Origin: Desulfolinea sp050305405 | GTDB lineage: Bacteria; Chloroflexota; Anaerolineae; Anaerolineales; Villigracilaceae | DNA length: 64,000 nucleotides | Assembly (NCBI GenBank): GCA_050305405.1 | Contig: JBNLFG010000007.1 | Location: 124,001 to 188,000 of the forward strand | Direction of reading: 5' to 3' | Notes under the pieces: model-generated | The model's input: the letters and a program-made list of their open reading frames with translations, nothing else | Database searches by the model: none | What the model was told of the DNA's origin: nothing | Shown: positions 40,215 through 50,125 of the stretch, in pieces | How the letters are laid out: each line of letters begins with the position of its first letter | Position numbering within the stretch: the first letter of the stretch is position 1 | Made by a program: the position numbers and the translations under genes

Positions 40215-41237
40215 ATGGTGCAGCCTATGAAACTGATCATCGCAGATTACAACGGATGGGAAAAAACAGTCGAACCTGATAAAGCTGTCGTGCGAATTGG
40301 CAGTACGAATGCCAGCGACATACAGTTAGACTCACTGCAGATCGCATCAAGCCACCTACAAATTCATTACTTGCCAGAAGCCTTTGGATGCAAACTGATG
40401 AATCTCGGCAGTGATGTCAAGATTCTGCATGGGGCATATCAGGATGTCCTTCTGAGCTATGCCAGCACTGAACTTACACATGGAGATGAAATCCTTTTGG
40501 GGGATTATCGTATCCGGGTGCAATTGCCCATTATCACGAAAACAATTCAAACATCGCGCTCACTTAGCGCGTCTTTGCTTTTCCCAAACACCACCCTCTA
40601 CCAGCATACCCCCGCTGTTGGATGGCTGACCGTCAAAAATATTGGCGACCAGTCGCCCTGTCAGTTCCATATCTCTGTAAGTGGATTGCCCGCGGACTGC
40701 GTCAAGATCGACCCTGTTCCGCTGCTCTACTCAGGAGCGGAGGAAGAAGTTCGTGTGCAACTTTTTCACCGTGGTCTTTATCCGAGGGCTGGCTTTACGA
40801 CGCTAACTATCCGTATATATGCCCCCAGTGATTATCCGGGAGAGCAAGTGCTGATTGAGCAAGGCATCTATGTGACGCCTGTCTTTGAGCAGGTACTCGA
40901 AATAGTGGATGATCTTTCTCTGGATGCAGACGTAGTTACGCCTTCCGTAAACGAACCTGACCTAAATATGGTTGCGCAGTCAGCAGTTTCTTCGGTCCCG
41001 CCCACGATGCCGCCACCACCTACCGCGAAAGATGCTCAGCCCATCCCCGCAGCGCCTGTTGAAATTACCCTGCCTCCGGTGCAAGTGGCTGAAGAAGAAG
41101 TAAGCGTTTCCCCTGCAGCTGAGATGAGAGCAGAAGTTACCTCCGTTAAAGAAGAAAAGATCGTTCTAAAGCAGAAACCTGCGCCGAAAGCTGTAATCGT
41201 GCGCGATCTGCCAGAAGAATTTTGGGATGAAGAGTGA
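40215..41237 (+). CDS. FHA domain protein with proline-rich tail
   Basis: The 340-residue protein has an N-terminal FHA domain (residues 6-105) recognised by VRIGSTNASDIQLDS and ASSHLQIHY, the phosphothreonine-binding loops. A second beta-rich domain (about 115-230, NEW3/CARDB-like) follows, then a Pro/Val/Glu-rich tail (240-340) ending in an acidic patch. No signal or membrane segment is present, so it is cytoplasmic. FHA proteins regulate assembly of contractile systems such as T6SS through Thr phosphorylation. Here it heads a close-packed set leading into the eCIS genes, so a similar role is plausible but unproven. ATG at 40215 or 40227 are possible; the first is nearer the ribosome site. 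Confidence 0.75.
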   Translation: MVQPMKLIIADYNGWEKTVEPDKAVVRIGSTNASDIQLDSLQIASSHLQIHYLPEAFGCKLMNLGSDVKILHGAYQDVLLSYASTELTHGDEILLGDYRIRVQLPIITKTIQTSRSLSASLLFPNTTLYQHTPAVGWLTVKNIGDQSPCQFHISVSGLPADCVKIDPVPLLYSGAEEEVRVQLFHRGLYPRAGFTTLTIRIYAPSDYPGEQVLIEQGIYVTPVFEQVLEIVDDLSLDADVVTPSVNEPDLNMVAQSAVSSVPPTMPPPPTAKDAQPIPAAPVEITLPPVQVAEEEVSVSPAAEMRAEVTSVKEEKIVLKQKPAPKAVIVRDLPEEFWDEE

Positions 41238-41242
41238 GAGAT

Positions 41243-42280
41243 ATGGCTGAATATGGTTTAACGCTACAAATCGCTCTGAGTATTGTACTCACCCTTTTGG
41301 GGCTCTGGCTAAGCGTACTCATTATCCGCTGGCTGGTGAGCTTGCTGCGCGTGGATGCCGATCAACTGCACACGTTGAAATTGGTCAATCAGGGGAATGC
41401 TCAATGTCAATATCATCTCTCGGTAAAGACAGCCGCGCCAAATTTGAAATTCACACTTTACGCCGATGGCTTGCCTCTAGCTCCCGTTTACGAAGAAATT
41501 GAAGAAGAAGTTGTTGATGAGAAAGCGACGGCTTTACAGGAGAAGATGCGAAGTGCCTCTCCCGTTGCCGCTGCAAATACAAGCGAAGAAAGCGCGACGA
41601 GAACCGCAGCGCCGAGCGCCGATGGCGCTTTGAAAGCTGGCAAAAATGTCAGCGTGAAAAGTGGCATTGTTGCTAATCTTTTAGGGACGCTGGGCAGTAT
41701 TTTGCCGGGGTCTTTGGGGGCTAGTATGAAAGGGGCTGCTGGCAAAGCACGCAAGGTGCAGTCGACATCCACGAAAGCGATGCAGGCGCCGAAATCTGCG
41801 CAACGCAAGATGGATTCGGTAAAAAAATCTGGAGGACAATTGGGCGTCAAAGCGGATGCTGCTCAAAGTGCAGGTGGAAACGGCCATAAAGCCGGGGCGC
41901 GGCAGATGCATGGAAGACGGGAACAAACTGAATTCTCGCGTCCGACACGGAATGTTGTCAAGAAGATCAAGCGGACTGTGGAAAAAGTCGGGGTTGTGCA
42001 AACGGTTGATCTTAATCCCGGAGAGAGCTTGTTTTTGGCTTTGGCAATCAGTAAAGAAAGTAGACGTTATCCGACGGGGAGCTTTGGGTATTCCCTGGAG
42101 TCGCAGCCTGTGCCTTTGAATAAACGGCTTGGCGAAGCACCGCTGACGATGAAAAAAGGGTTGGTGCATTTTGCGCCGATTGCACGCTGGCGTTATTGGA
42201 TGCCAGGTTTGGGTGTGAGCCTCTATCTTTTGCTGCTGGGCACGTTCTTTTATTATTTATACCTTTTTGTTTGGGCATAG
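41243..42280 (+). CDS. Two-TM membrane protein of the FHA module
   Basis: The 345-residue protein has one hydrophobic helix at the N-terminus (about residues 6-32) and one at the very C-terminus (about 320-342). Between them lies a basic, low-complexity region rich in Lys, Ala, Ser and Gly (about 95-250) that may be disordered, plus a short folded start with HTLKLVNQGNAQCQYHLSV. The family is not recognised. It starts six bases after the FHA stop; ATG at 41243 is preferred over GTG 41234. It probably holds the FHA proteins at the membrane. Confidence 0.6.
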   Translation: MAEYGLTLQIALSIVLTLLGLWLSVLIIRWLVSLLRVDADQLHTLKLVNQGNAQCQYHLSVKTAAPNLKFTLYADGLPLAPVYEEIEEEVVDEKATALQEKMRSASPVAAANTSEESATRTAAPSADGALKAGKNVSVKSGIVANLLGTLGSILPGSLGASMKGAAGKARKVQSTSTKAMQAPKSAQRKMDSVKKSGGQLGVKADAAQSAGGNGHKAGARQMHGRREQTEFSRPTRNVVKKIKRTVEKVGVVQTVDLNPGESLFLALAISKESRRYPTGSFGYSLESQPVPLNKRLGEAPLTMKKGLVHFAPIARWRYWMPGLGVSLYLLLLGTFFYYLYLFVWA

Positions 42281-42292
42281 CATGAGAGCTTT

Positions 42293-45200
42293 ATGATGGA
42301 TAAATCCTTCACTTCGAATTTGCAAGGAAACGTATTGGAGCGCGATTTTAGCCAATCGGTCATTAGTATTGGCAGTCATCGTGATAATGATGTTGTGCTG
42401 TCTGGCGAGGGGATTTTTCCCTTCCACGCGACGGTGTTGCTCGAAGGCGAAGAATATCGCATCATTCCGGCAGAGACAGGAGCGCGAATTTGGGTGGATG
42501 GCAATTCTTTGCAGGACGCCTATGCCCTTTTTGACGGGAGCCAGCGAATTGAGATCGGGACTTTTGCGCTTTTTTTTCAGGGTAATGGATTGCCCGATGG
42601 CGTGCATGTAATTATTTATCCGGGAACGGATGAAGAAGCACCCGAAGAATTTTTCGAGGATGATACTGCTGAAGCGATCATTGTGAAAATGATCGCTGGT
42701 GAGGCGGATATCGAGGTTGAACAGAGTGCTTTCTTTGAATTTGAAGTGGTGAATGCAGGGCCGATTGTTGCCCGTTTTACGGTGTCACTGCTTGGCGTGC
42801 CGAAAGAGTGGGTTGAGATCAGCCCAAGTGTGATGAATTTAAATGAGGGGAAACGTCAACTTGTGCGTGTGCGTGTGACCCCGCCGCATGACCCTGGAAG
42901 TGAAGCTGGAACACATACCCTGCAAGTTGTGGTGACTTCGCCAAATTATGGCAGGCAGCGCGCGGTTGAGGATATTAGCCTGACGATCCAACCTTTTTAT
43001 GAGTTTTCGCTGGGAAATTTGGCACCGAGAACACAGCGCATTCCCTGGCGTAAGCGCAAGGGAATTACGTATTTGCCGATCTCGAATCGGAGTAATACGC
43101 TGGCGGATTTCAATTTACTGGCGATGGACGACGAAAACGGTTGTTCTTTCGACTTTTTGCTGGAAGAAGATCTGGCACTGAATCGACAAGCGAGTTTCAA
43201 ATTGCAACCGCGCGAATCGATTGAGTTGCCAATCCAGATTACACCGTTAAAGAATCCGATGTTTGCGCTGCGCAGCAAACAGTTTCATTACACTACCAAT
43301 GTGCAAATCCCGCAGCAGGTTACCGCGCCACAAATTGTAAGTGGTGCGGTGAAGCGCATTCCTCTCTTTGGCTGGTGGAGCATCATGCTGGGGATGGCGA
43401 CCTTGCTTTTGGCATTATTCTTTATTTTACAACCCAATATCCGCTCCTTTGATGTTGCGGCTGGCAAAGATGTGATCGAGTTAGGAGATACGACCAAACT
43501 TGTTTGGGACGTGTCGCCTTTTGCAACGCGATTAAGCCTTTCGAATCTGGAACAGCCGATTAATCGGGGGCAAGTTTCTCAAACGGTCGCGCCGGGACAA
43601 TCCACGACTTATGAGTTGGTCTCCGGTAACTGGCTTTCGGGTATGTTTGGTCTTGATCAAAAAGAGAGTGTGACCGTGTTGGTAGTATCGCCAACGCCAC
43701 AGGTGAACGTCTTCGAGGTGGACCGGACGGAGATATCGAAGGGGCAGTTGGTGCGCGTGCGTTGGTCTGTGAGCGAAGCGGATGAAGTTTTGCTGACGAT
43801 TGACGAAGTGGTTTATCCGCTTGTCGAGGAAGATTACAGTGGTGAACGTGAAGTCCTTCTTGAAAGGGATGCCTTGATCACGCTGGAGGCAAAGAACGCC
43901 AGCGGCAGCGAATTGCAAAGTCACTTTGTGAATGTAGTACCACCCTTTATTAACATCAATACTTTTGCTGTTTGGGTGCGTGCAGATAGTGCCGCACTAA
44001 ATCCAAATAGTGCTGAGATGGCGGGACTGCCTTCAGGCGGAAAACTTTTCTCCCCGACGAATGCGCCTGATCCGAACTTCCCTGTGAAGTTTGTAGAGAT
44101 GGTCCCCGAGCCGGATAGTGAGACTGGTTATCGCGTTCAATTTAATCCCGATGTGCGCGATGAATTGCAAAAAGGCGAGCAGGTCATGCTTGAATGGGAT
44201 ATTGATGGTGCTGAAGCTTTGCAAATCGCTCCCTTTACAGATGCATTACCTTTACGTGGCAGTCAGCCTTTCTTTCCGCAGGAATCAATGAACTTTGTCA
44301 TGACCGGACAAAGCGGGGAACTTGAATCCATATTCATGCTGCCTGTCAAAGTTTTTGACGGTGAGCCGCCCGTAGCGCCGACCATTGACTTTTTCAAGGG
44401 TTCGCCTGCAAGCATGGTTGGCGCAGGTGAAGTCGAATTTTCCTGGTCTGTTTCAGGCGAATGGACAAGGGTTAATTTATCTGATGCAGATGGGGTTATT
44501 GCAGACTATCTCAATCCTGTTGGGTTTACAAAAATAAAGATTGAAGAAAGTGCAACCTTAATTCTTACGGCATATAACGGTGAACTTTCTACTGCGAAAG
44601 ATGTGCAAATCACGGTCGATCCTTCCCTGATTGCTGTAGATGTTGAAATTACCGACGTTTTACCTGTTGACCAGAGTGATTTCTTGGTTGGTGACAAAGT
44701 GACTGTGAAAGTTGCCTTTGGAGATTTACCTGCCGATAAACCAAAGCCAACTGGGACGATTATCGTTACAGACGGTGTCTCCAATTGTGAGATTACATTA
44801 CCGGCTGAAGGTTGCGTTTTGGAATTCAAATCTCCCGGTAATCCTGTGGAAATTATTGCTAGTTATCAAGGGGATACGATTTATTTGCAGGCAGATTCTG
44901 ATCCGTTCACCGGACGCAACATTACGGTTGAGAGTGTTAAGGCCGTCATTACGCCAACTTATTTTGATGCCACTCTTGCAAAGATCAACGATATTTCTGT
45001 ACCTGTGTTTGAGTTGGACGATACTTTGCATATTGAATTTAACGTACAGGCTGTAGGAACAAGTTTGCCGATAGACACTAAAGGGCAAATTTATATGAAG
45101 GTTTGTGATCAAGAAGCAGGGCAGGATGCTATTGTTTCAGGGAGTTGTGTTGGTCCCGTTGCTCTGAATACAGTGGCTGTCAATACTCAAGGTATTGGGA

Positions 45201-48200
45201 CGACTGTCATCGATCTGTCTGGTTTTGACAAAGCTGGAGATCGAGTCTTTTTGTTTGAGTATCGCCATGCTGATAACGCCATTGCTCCATCGAATTACTT
45301 CGAATACAACATTACAGTTGGAAAGCGTCCTATTGAATTAAGCTGGGATGTCTGTAGCAATACTCCAACTCCATTTACCAATTGTGAGATTGGCGTTACC
45401 GATGCAAATAACACAACCGTTACTTTTGACATTTTTCAGGCAAATAGCACTACACCCTTACTATCTACATTACCTCAACCCATTGATAGTGATTTTAATG
45501 TTTTCCAAGTCAACAGCGGTGGTACAAAACTGAAAAATTGGGATTGCGCTGTTAAGAAGGTGCTGAAAAACAATGTTGGGGTATATGTCTTAGAATGCCT
45601 TGCTGATCTAAGTGATCCATCCCCGATTTTGGTTCAATTTTCCTATGCAAACACAAATAGCATTAGCTATAGCATGGGAAGCACTCCAACACAGGACTAT
45701 CTGGAAACACCATTCTCTCTTGTCATTAAAAAAGCGACTGTTGTCTCGCTGAATCCTACCCTGTTTGTTGACGTATCTGTTGGAGAAGAGGTTGTACTTA
45801 CAAACACAGGTTTATCCGGTGCGCTTCAACTTAATTTTGCCGATGCAACAGGAGCGGCGATCACGTCGACCACGGGGAAGATCACAATAGTAGGCACCAA
45901 GAGCCTTTTCGGGGTTGTTTCGGGCAGCTCCTGTTCTGTTGCAGAGACTCTTACAGAGGCGACACTAACGATTAACTCGATCCCATCAGATTGTTCAATC
46001 TATTTCAAAAAGGCAGGTACGTTTGATTTAGATCTTGCGTATGAGGGAGATAGCACAAAGAAAGCCAGTATTAGTGCCGCAAGCGTAGATATTGGGCCAC
46101 AGGAGAGTATCACTACCATTTGGATGGATTCTGCAACTGCAGGGAACTATCAGGTATGGGATGTTGATTCTCTTGAGCAAAATACAAGGTTATATTCCAG
46201 AATTAAGTTTGCGGGGCCGGCAGATTTTGTTCTCGCCTCGTTAACTGGCGAAATAGTCAAGCTAACTTTCCAGTCTTCTAATGGTGTATGCACGCTGAGA
46301 ACTGCGAACGGGATATATAGTATCAACGGAACAACAAAGGTAGTGGATATTCCGATTGTTATGAGCAACGGTATTGCCTATATTGATTTCAATCTCGAAT
46401 GTGTTGAACAAAGAAATCAGGTGACTTTAGGTATTTCGTTTGCAAATACGGGCTTGTCAATTGACCCGACATCGGATAATTCGCAGACCTTCTATATTGT
46501 TGCACCGGGCGCATCTGGGCCAGGTGGGGCGAATATGTCAGTCACTGTTAAGCGAAAAGATAACAGTGTTGTTCCTTCTATTGGAAGCAATGTCTATATA
46601 GGAGAAGAGTATTTAATTAGCCTTTCCATTGGTACCTTATGGGCAGATTCAAATGGCACTACCTACCCGACGATTCAATCTGCAGTTAATTACTACACAA
46701 ATACGTATGTTTTAATCGATCTGCCAATTGAATTAGAAAGCCGTCTGGATACAGTCAACTCCACATGTGCATGGGATAGCGTTCAGAAAGTTGCTAAAGT
46801 CAGAATGAATGGGGTTCAGGTATATTGGCATTCGCCAGATCCTCCGGCAACATTGAATCAGGCAGGTGTTTCCGATGTCAGGATATATAACACAACCGCC
46901 TGTTCTCTTATTTTCTCAAGTGGTGTTGATATTGACCCGCTGGTGAACAATCTGCTTTTTACTTATAACGCGACCACACCATCGTATGGAAACTTTATTA
47001 GCTTTAGCGAAACTCACCAAACGTTGGCTTTGCTCAAGCGAGATACTTCGATTGGTTTTTCACCGAGTCTACCTGGAATCGGCTGGATTGGAGCTCCTGT
47101 AGTACACGACATTACGATCAATCCCGCAGATGGAATCACAGGTACCAACCCACCTATAGATACCGGCAGTACTTTTGCAAGCCACTTTGGATTCAATATT
47201 CCAGTGACAGGTGGTGGAAATCCATGCGCTGAGATTACCAATCAGCAACTTATCGATTCTACGCATGCCAGATTTACCCTGACCCCCTTGGAAGTTTGTA
47301 GTACGGGAGAAATATCATATCGATATTATGGAAATAGTTGGTTCAATGATACAGGGGAAGTTTTATCAGGTGTAACTGTAGATTTCCGTGCCCCGAAAAC
47401 AACAACGGTTACGCCCTCATCATCGCCATCCCCTTCAACTTATGGCGCTAGCGCGACCCTTTCGGCGACAGTAACGGCATCTTCAGGGACGCCTACAGGC
47501 AGTGTTGTTTTCAAAGAGGGTGCTCTCACAATTTGTTCTGATCTATTAAATGCTAGTGGGATAGCATCCTGTTCTGTATCAACTCTTTCGGTAACAACAC
47601 ATAATCTTACAGCTAAATATGTACCTGATACAGCTGAGTTTGTAGCCAATAGCGCAAACTTCTCTCATACGGTCAATCCGGTGACGACCACCGTTACGCT
47701 GACTACACCATCTACATCAACATATGGGCAGTCGTTTACGATAAATGCGAGTGTAACGGGATCTCAGACGGTTAGTGAAGGCACGGTTGCTTTTGTGGAT
47801 AGTGGTACCGGCACCACGCTTTGTACGGACACGAGTGTGACGGCGGGAGACGCGTCTTGTACCGTTAATTCTGTTTTGACAACTGGTAATCATACGATTG
47901 CAGTTCAATATACTGGGACCACTAATTTCTCTGATGACTCTGCTACTGGCACACATACCGTCAATAAAGCCACGCCAACGGTTGTTCTTTCGGCAAGTCC
48001 AACCAGTGGTGCGTATGGGACGACGATCAACTTCACGGCTACCGTAACAAAGCCCGCCGGTATGTTGGCGGGTGTAGCCAATCTATCAGGGACGGTGAAT
48101 TATGGGCCTAGTTTATCGTCGTGTTCTGCAGTCGCTTTAGGAACGGGATGCTCCAGTAGTACATTAGTTCCTAATACATATTCGATCACAGCTACCTATT

Positions 48201-48706
48201 CCGGCGATACCAATTACAGTTCCATACCATCCAATAGCGTGAGCGTTACTATCTCCAATAGCAGCACAAGCGCGGCTCTGTACTATGCAGGGACGACGGC
48301 TAAAACAACGGCTTGTAACACCTCTGCCGATTGGAATTCCACTTTCCCCTTTGGCACCCCTACTGCGAATAACGCAGTTGAAGCCACAGACTATTTCTTC
48401 TGTGTACGTGTTACGGATACATCAACTCCTATTACGACGGTGAATTCTGGGCAAGCAGAAATTTGGGTGGAGCAGGGTGGCACAGAGTTGGCGACGTCTC
48501 TTTACACGGTTGCAGGTGGCACTGCTGTTGGGACTCGTTACCGCGTCTCTGTGGTTTCCAGTGATGCTAAATTCACATTGCGCTTTTTGGCGGCGATTGT
48601 CAATGGCACAAATACCATTATCTATTACCGATATCGTGGTGATACAGCTACATACTTTGCTGCATCTGCCATAGAAAACACCGTCACATTCCAGATCAAG
48701 CCATAA
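42293..48706 (+). CDS. Giant FHA - TM - Ig-like repeat protein (2137 aa)
   Basis: The protein begins with an FHA domain (about 15-110: VISIGSHRDNDVVLSGEG, FPFHATVLLEGEE), then a NEW3-like domain (about 130-235) and another beta domain, a membrane helix (about 361-381: WWSIMLGMATLLLALFFIL), and a long outer part of about 1750 residues. Repeated Ig-like units are clearest at about 1700-1985 (three copies of the T-S/T-YG-x-x-x-T/I-x-ATV...GTVxFxD form, Big_3_5-like). Others are more diverged, such as the one around residues 800-870. A cytoplasmic FHA joined to a long external stalk suggests a sensor or an anchor on the cell surface. The last Ig units have a C-rich loop pattern. Whether it belongs to the eCIS is inferred from spacing and co-direction. 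Confidence 0.75.
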   Translation: MMDKSFTSNLQGNVLERDFSQSVISIGSHRDNDVVLSGEGIFPFHATVLLEGEEYRIIPAETGARIWVDGNSLQDAYALFDGSQRIEIGTFALFFQGNGLPDGVHVIIYPGTDEEAPEEFFEDDTAEAIIVKMIAGEADIEVEQSAFFEFEVVNAGPIVARFTVSLLGVPKEWVEISPSVMNLNEGKRQLVRVRVTPPHDPGSEAGTHTLQVVVTSPNYGRQRAVEDISLTIQPFYEFSLGNLAPRTQRIPWRKRKGITYLPISNRSNTLADFNLLAMDDENGCSFDFLLEEDLALNRQASFKLQPRESIELPIQITPLKNPMFALRSKQFHYTTNVQIPQQVTAPQIVSGAVKRIPLFGWWSIMLGMATLLLALFFILQPNIRSFDVAAGKDVIELGDTTKLVWDVSPFATRLSLSNLEQPINRGQVSQTVAPGQSTTYELVSGNWLSGMFGLDQKESVTVLVVSPTPQVNVFEVDRTEISKGQLVRVRWSVSEADEVLLTIDEVVYPLVEEDYSGEREVLLERDALITLEAKNASGSELQSHFVNVVPPFININTFAVWVRADSAALNPNSAEMAGLPSGGKLFSPTNAPDPNFPVKFVEMVPEPDSETGYRVQFNPDVRDELQKGEQVMLEWDIDGAEALQIAPFTDALPLRGSQPFFPQESMNFVMTGQSGELESIFMLPVKVFDGEPPVAPTIDFFKGSPASMVGAGEVEFSWSVSGEWTRVNLSDADGVIADYLNPVGFTKIKIEESATLILTAYNGELSTAKDVQITVDPSLIAVDVEITDVLPVDQSDFLVGDKVTVKVAFGDLPADKPKPTGTIIVTDGVSNCEITLPAEGCVLEFKSPGNPVEIIASYQGDTIYLQADSDPFTGRNITVESVKAVITPTYFDATLAKINDISVPVFELDDTLHIEFNVQAVGTSLPIDTKGQIYMKVCDQEAGQDAIVSGSCVGPVALNTVAVNTQGIGTTVIDLSGFDKAGDRVFLFEYRHADNAIAPSNYFEYNITVGKRPIELSWDVCSNTPTPFTNCEIGVTDANNTTVTFDIFQANSTTPLLSTLPQPIDSDFNVFQVNSGGTKLKNWDCAVKKVLKNNVGVYVLECLADLSDPSPILVQFSYANTNSISYSMGSTPTQDYLETPFSLVIKKATVVSLNPTLFVDVSVGEEVVLTNTGLSGALQLNFADATGAAITSTTGKITIVGTKSLFGVVSGSSCSVAETLTEATLTINSIPSDCSIYFKKAGTFDLDLAYEGDSTKKASISAASVDIGPQESITTIWMDSATAGNYQVWDVDSLEQNTRLYSRIKFAGPADFVLASLTGEIVKLTFQSSNGVCTLRTANGIYSINGTTKVVDIPIVMSNGIAYIDFNLECVEQRNQVTLGISFANTGLSIDPTSDNSQTFYIVAPGASGPGGANMSVTVKRKDNSVVPSIGSNVYIGEEYLISLSIGTLWADSNGTTYPTIQSAVNYYTNTYVLIDLPIELESRLDTVNSTCAWDSVQKVAKVRMNGVQVYWHSPDPPATLNQAGVSDVRIYNTTACSLIFSSGVDIDPLVNNLLFTYNATTPSYGNFISFSETHQTLALLKRDTSIGFSPSLPGIGWIGAPVVHDITINPADGITGTNPPIDTGSTFASHFGFNIPVTGGGNPCAEITNQQLIDSTHARFTLTPLEVCSTGEISYRYYGNSWFNDTGEVLSGVTVDFRAPKTTTVTPSSSPSPSTYGASATLSATVTASSGTPTGSVVFKEGALTICSDLLNASGIASCSVSTLSVTTHNLTAKYVPDTAEFVANSANFSHTVNPVTTTVTLTTPSTSTYGQSFTINASVTGSQTVSEGTVAFVDSGTGTTLCTDTSVTAGDASCTVNSVLTTGNHTIAVQYTGTTNFSDDSATGTHTVNKATPTVVLSASPTSGAYGTTINFTATVTKPAGMLAGVANLSGTVNYGPSLSSCSAVALGTGCSSSTLVPNTYSITATYSGDTNYSSIPSNSVSVTISNSSTSAALYYAGTTAKTTACNTSADWNSTFPFGTPTANNAVEATDYFFCVRVTDTSTPITTVNSGQAEIWVEQGGTELATSLYTVAGGTAVGTRYRVSVVSSDAKFTLRFLAAIVNGTNTIIYYRYRGDTATYFAASAIENTVTFQIKP

Positions 48707-48810
48707 ATACAAATGGATTGTATTGGAACTCGCTTTTTCGCTCGGGTGCGCATGATATTTGAAGTTGTCACGCTTTCATAATTACAATTTTTCACAAAGA
48801 GGTTTGACCT

Positions 48811-50088
48811 GTGAAGAAAAACCGTTCAGTTTTTGCTCTTGGTTCGTTACTTATAGCTACCATAATGGGCTTATCCGCCTGTTCTCGCAGCACGTCAACT
48901 GATTTAAGTTACCCTATCGGCAGCATCTGGACCGTCCCTGTTTTAGATGGCGAAGCCGATTGGGAAGCCGCATCTACTCTGGCGCAGGAGCAGCATACGG
49001 GATTTTCTTTGGGGAACGAAGAAGTGGATTTTAACGCCTACACCTTCTCGGAGGGGAATCGGCAGGATGATGTTCAAACGGCCGTAAGAGCTATGGTGGA
49101 GGGCCAAGCCGAAGGTGCGGACGATCCGGTCGCCGCTATTTTCGGCGCGACATCCAACGAAGCGACCACGCGCACTGCGGCGTTGGCTAACTTTTTCAAT
49201 CTTCCTATGATCGTTCCGAGCGCTAGTGGCGACAATCTGCTTCCTGAAAATAATCTCTGGGCTTTCCATCTTAGCCCATCCAACTCTTCGTATGCTGAGT
49301 ATATCTTGGGAACAGTGCTGAATAAGCAGATCATCAACGCCGATTTTGAAGAAGGGTTTGAACCCGAAGTACGCATTGCGATTTTGTACGAGCAGAATAC
49401 CTATGGCGAAACGGCGGCGGTCTCGACTGCGACCGTGGCGATGGAACAAGCCTATAACATCCACCTTTACGATAAATTTCCGGCAGCCAACCCATCGGCT
49501 TCCCGCTTGCGCGCGCTGGTCAACCTTGCGCTGGATGAAGATGTCCAACTGGTCTTTATGATCAGTAGCAACCCGAAGGTCGCTCTGGCGCTCACGCAGA
49601 CCTTTACCGAATTAAGCGATGCTCGCACTCGCCCGCTTTTGGTGGGTATTGCGGCAGGTTTTACCAGCCAGGAATTTATGGACTCTGAGCAGGCTGCCAG
49701 CACTTATGTTTTACGTCAGAAGATCGACAGGATTGATTGTCCGGCAGAGATTAAATCACTCAATGCAGCCCAAAATTATGCCGCCGTAAATTTGCTCGCA
49801 GCCGCTGTTGAAGAAATTTCTGCAAAAACGAGCTCTGAGAAGAAAACACTCGCTCTCAAGGTGCCAGGTGATGCAGTTGCTCTTTACCGAGAATCGTTGC
49901 GGGATGCGCTCAAAATCACGAACTTGAATTTGCCCTGTCTCGGACAAGTCTCCTTCGACAATGCAGGAGAAAATCGCTCTCCACGATTTGAGATTGTCAC
50001 CACAGAAGCAGAGCAGTTGCAAATCATCTCCAGTCAGGAATTTGTTGACCTGGTTAAAAATAAAATAAATTTCACTTTTGTTGACTAA
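48811..50088 (+). CDS. Periplasmic binding-protein-like lipoprotein (Leu/Ile/Val-type)
   Basis: The 425-residue product has a lipoprotein signal ending in GLSAC, then a type I periplasmic-binding fold of the branched-chain amino acid receptor class (Peripla_BP_6): AAIFGATSNEATTRTAALANFFNLPMIVPSASGDNLL and FHLSPSNSSYAEYI are typical, and VAILYEQNTYGETAAVS follows. No permease or ATPase accompanies it, so it is probably a sensor or adhesin rather than a transporter part. It starts with GTG at 48811 after an AAAGAGG site and lies 104 nt after the giant protein and 37 nt before the AAA ATPase gene, so it is in the same transcript. Confidence 0.75.
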   Translation: MKKNRSVFALGSLLIATIMGLSACSRSTSTDLSYPIGSIWTVPVLDGEADWEAASTLAQEQHTGFSLGNEEVDFNAYTFSEGNRQDDVQTAVRAMVEGQAEGADDPVAAIFGATSNEATTRTAALANFFNLPMIVPSASGDNLLPENNLWAFHLSPSNSSYAEYILGTVLNKQIINADFEEGFEPEVRIAILYEQNTYGETAAVSTATVAMEQAYNIHLYDKFPAANPSASRLRALVNLALDEDVQLVFMISSNPKVALALTQTFTELSDARTRPLLVGIAAGFTSQEFMDSEQAASTYVLRQKIDRIDCPAEIKSLNAAQNYAAVNLLAAAVEEISAKTSSEKKTLALKVPGDAVALYRESLRDALKITNLNLPCLGQVSFDNAGENRSPRFEIVTTEAEQLQIISSQEFVDLVKNKINFTFVD

Positions 50089-50125
50089 ATATTGTCTAAC
50101 ACGAAAAAATAAGCAGGAATAAAAA

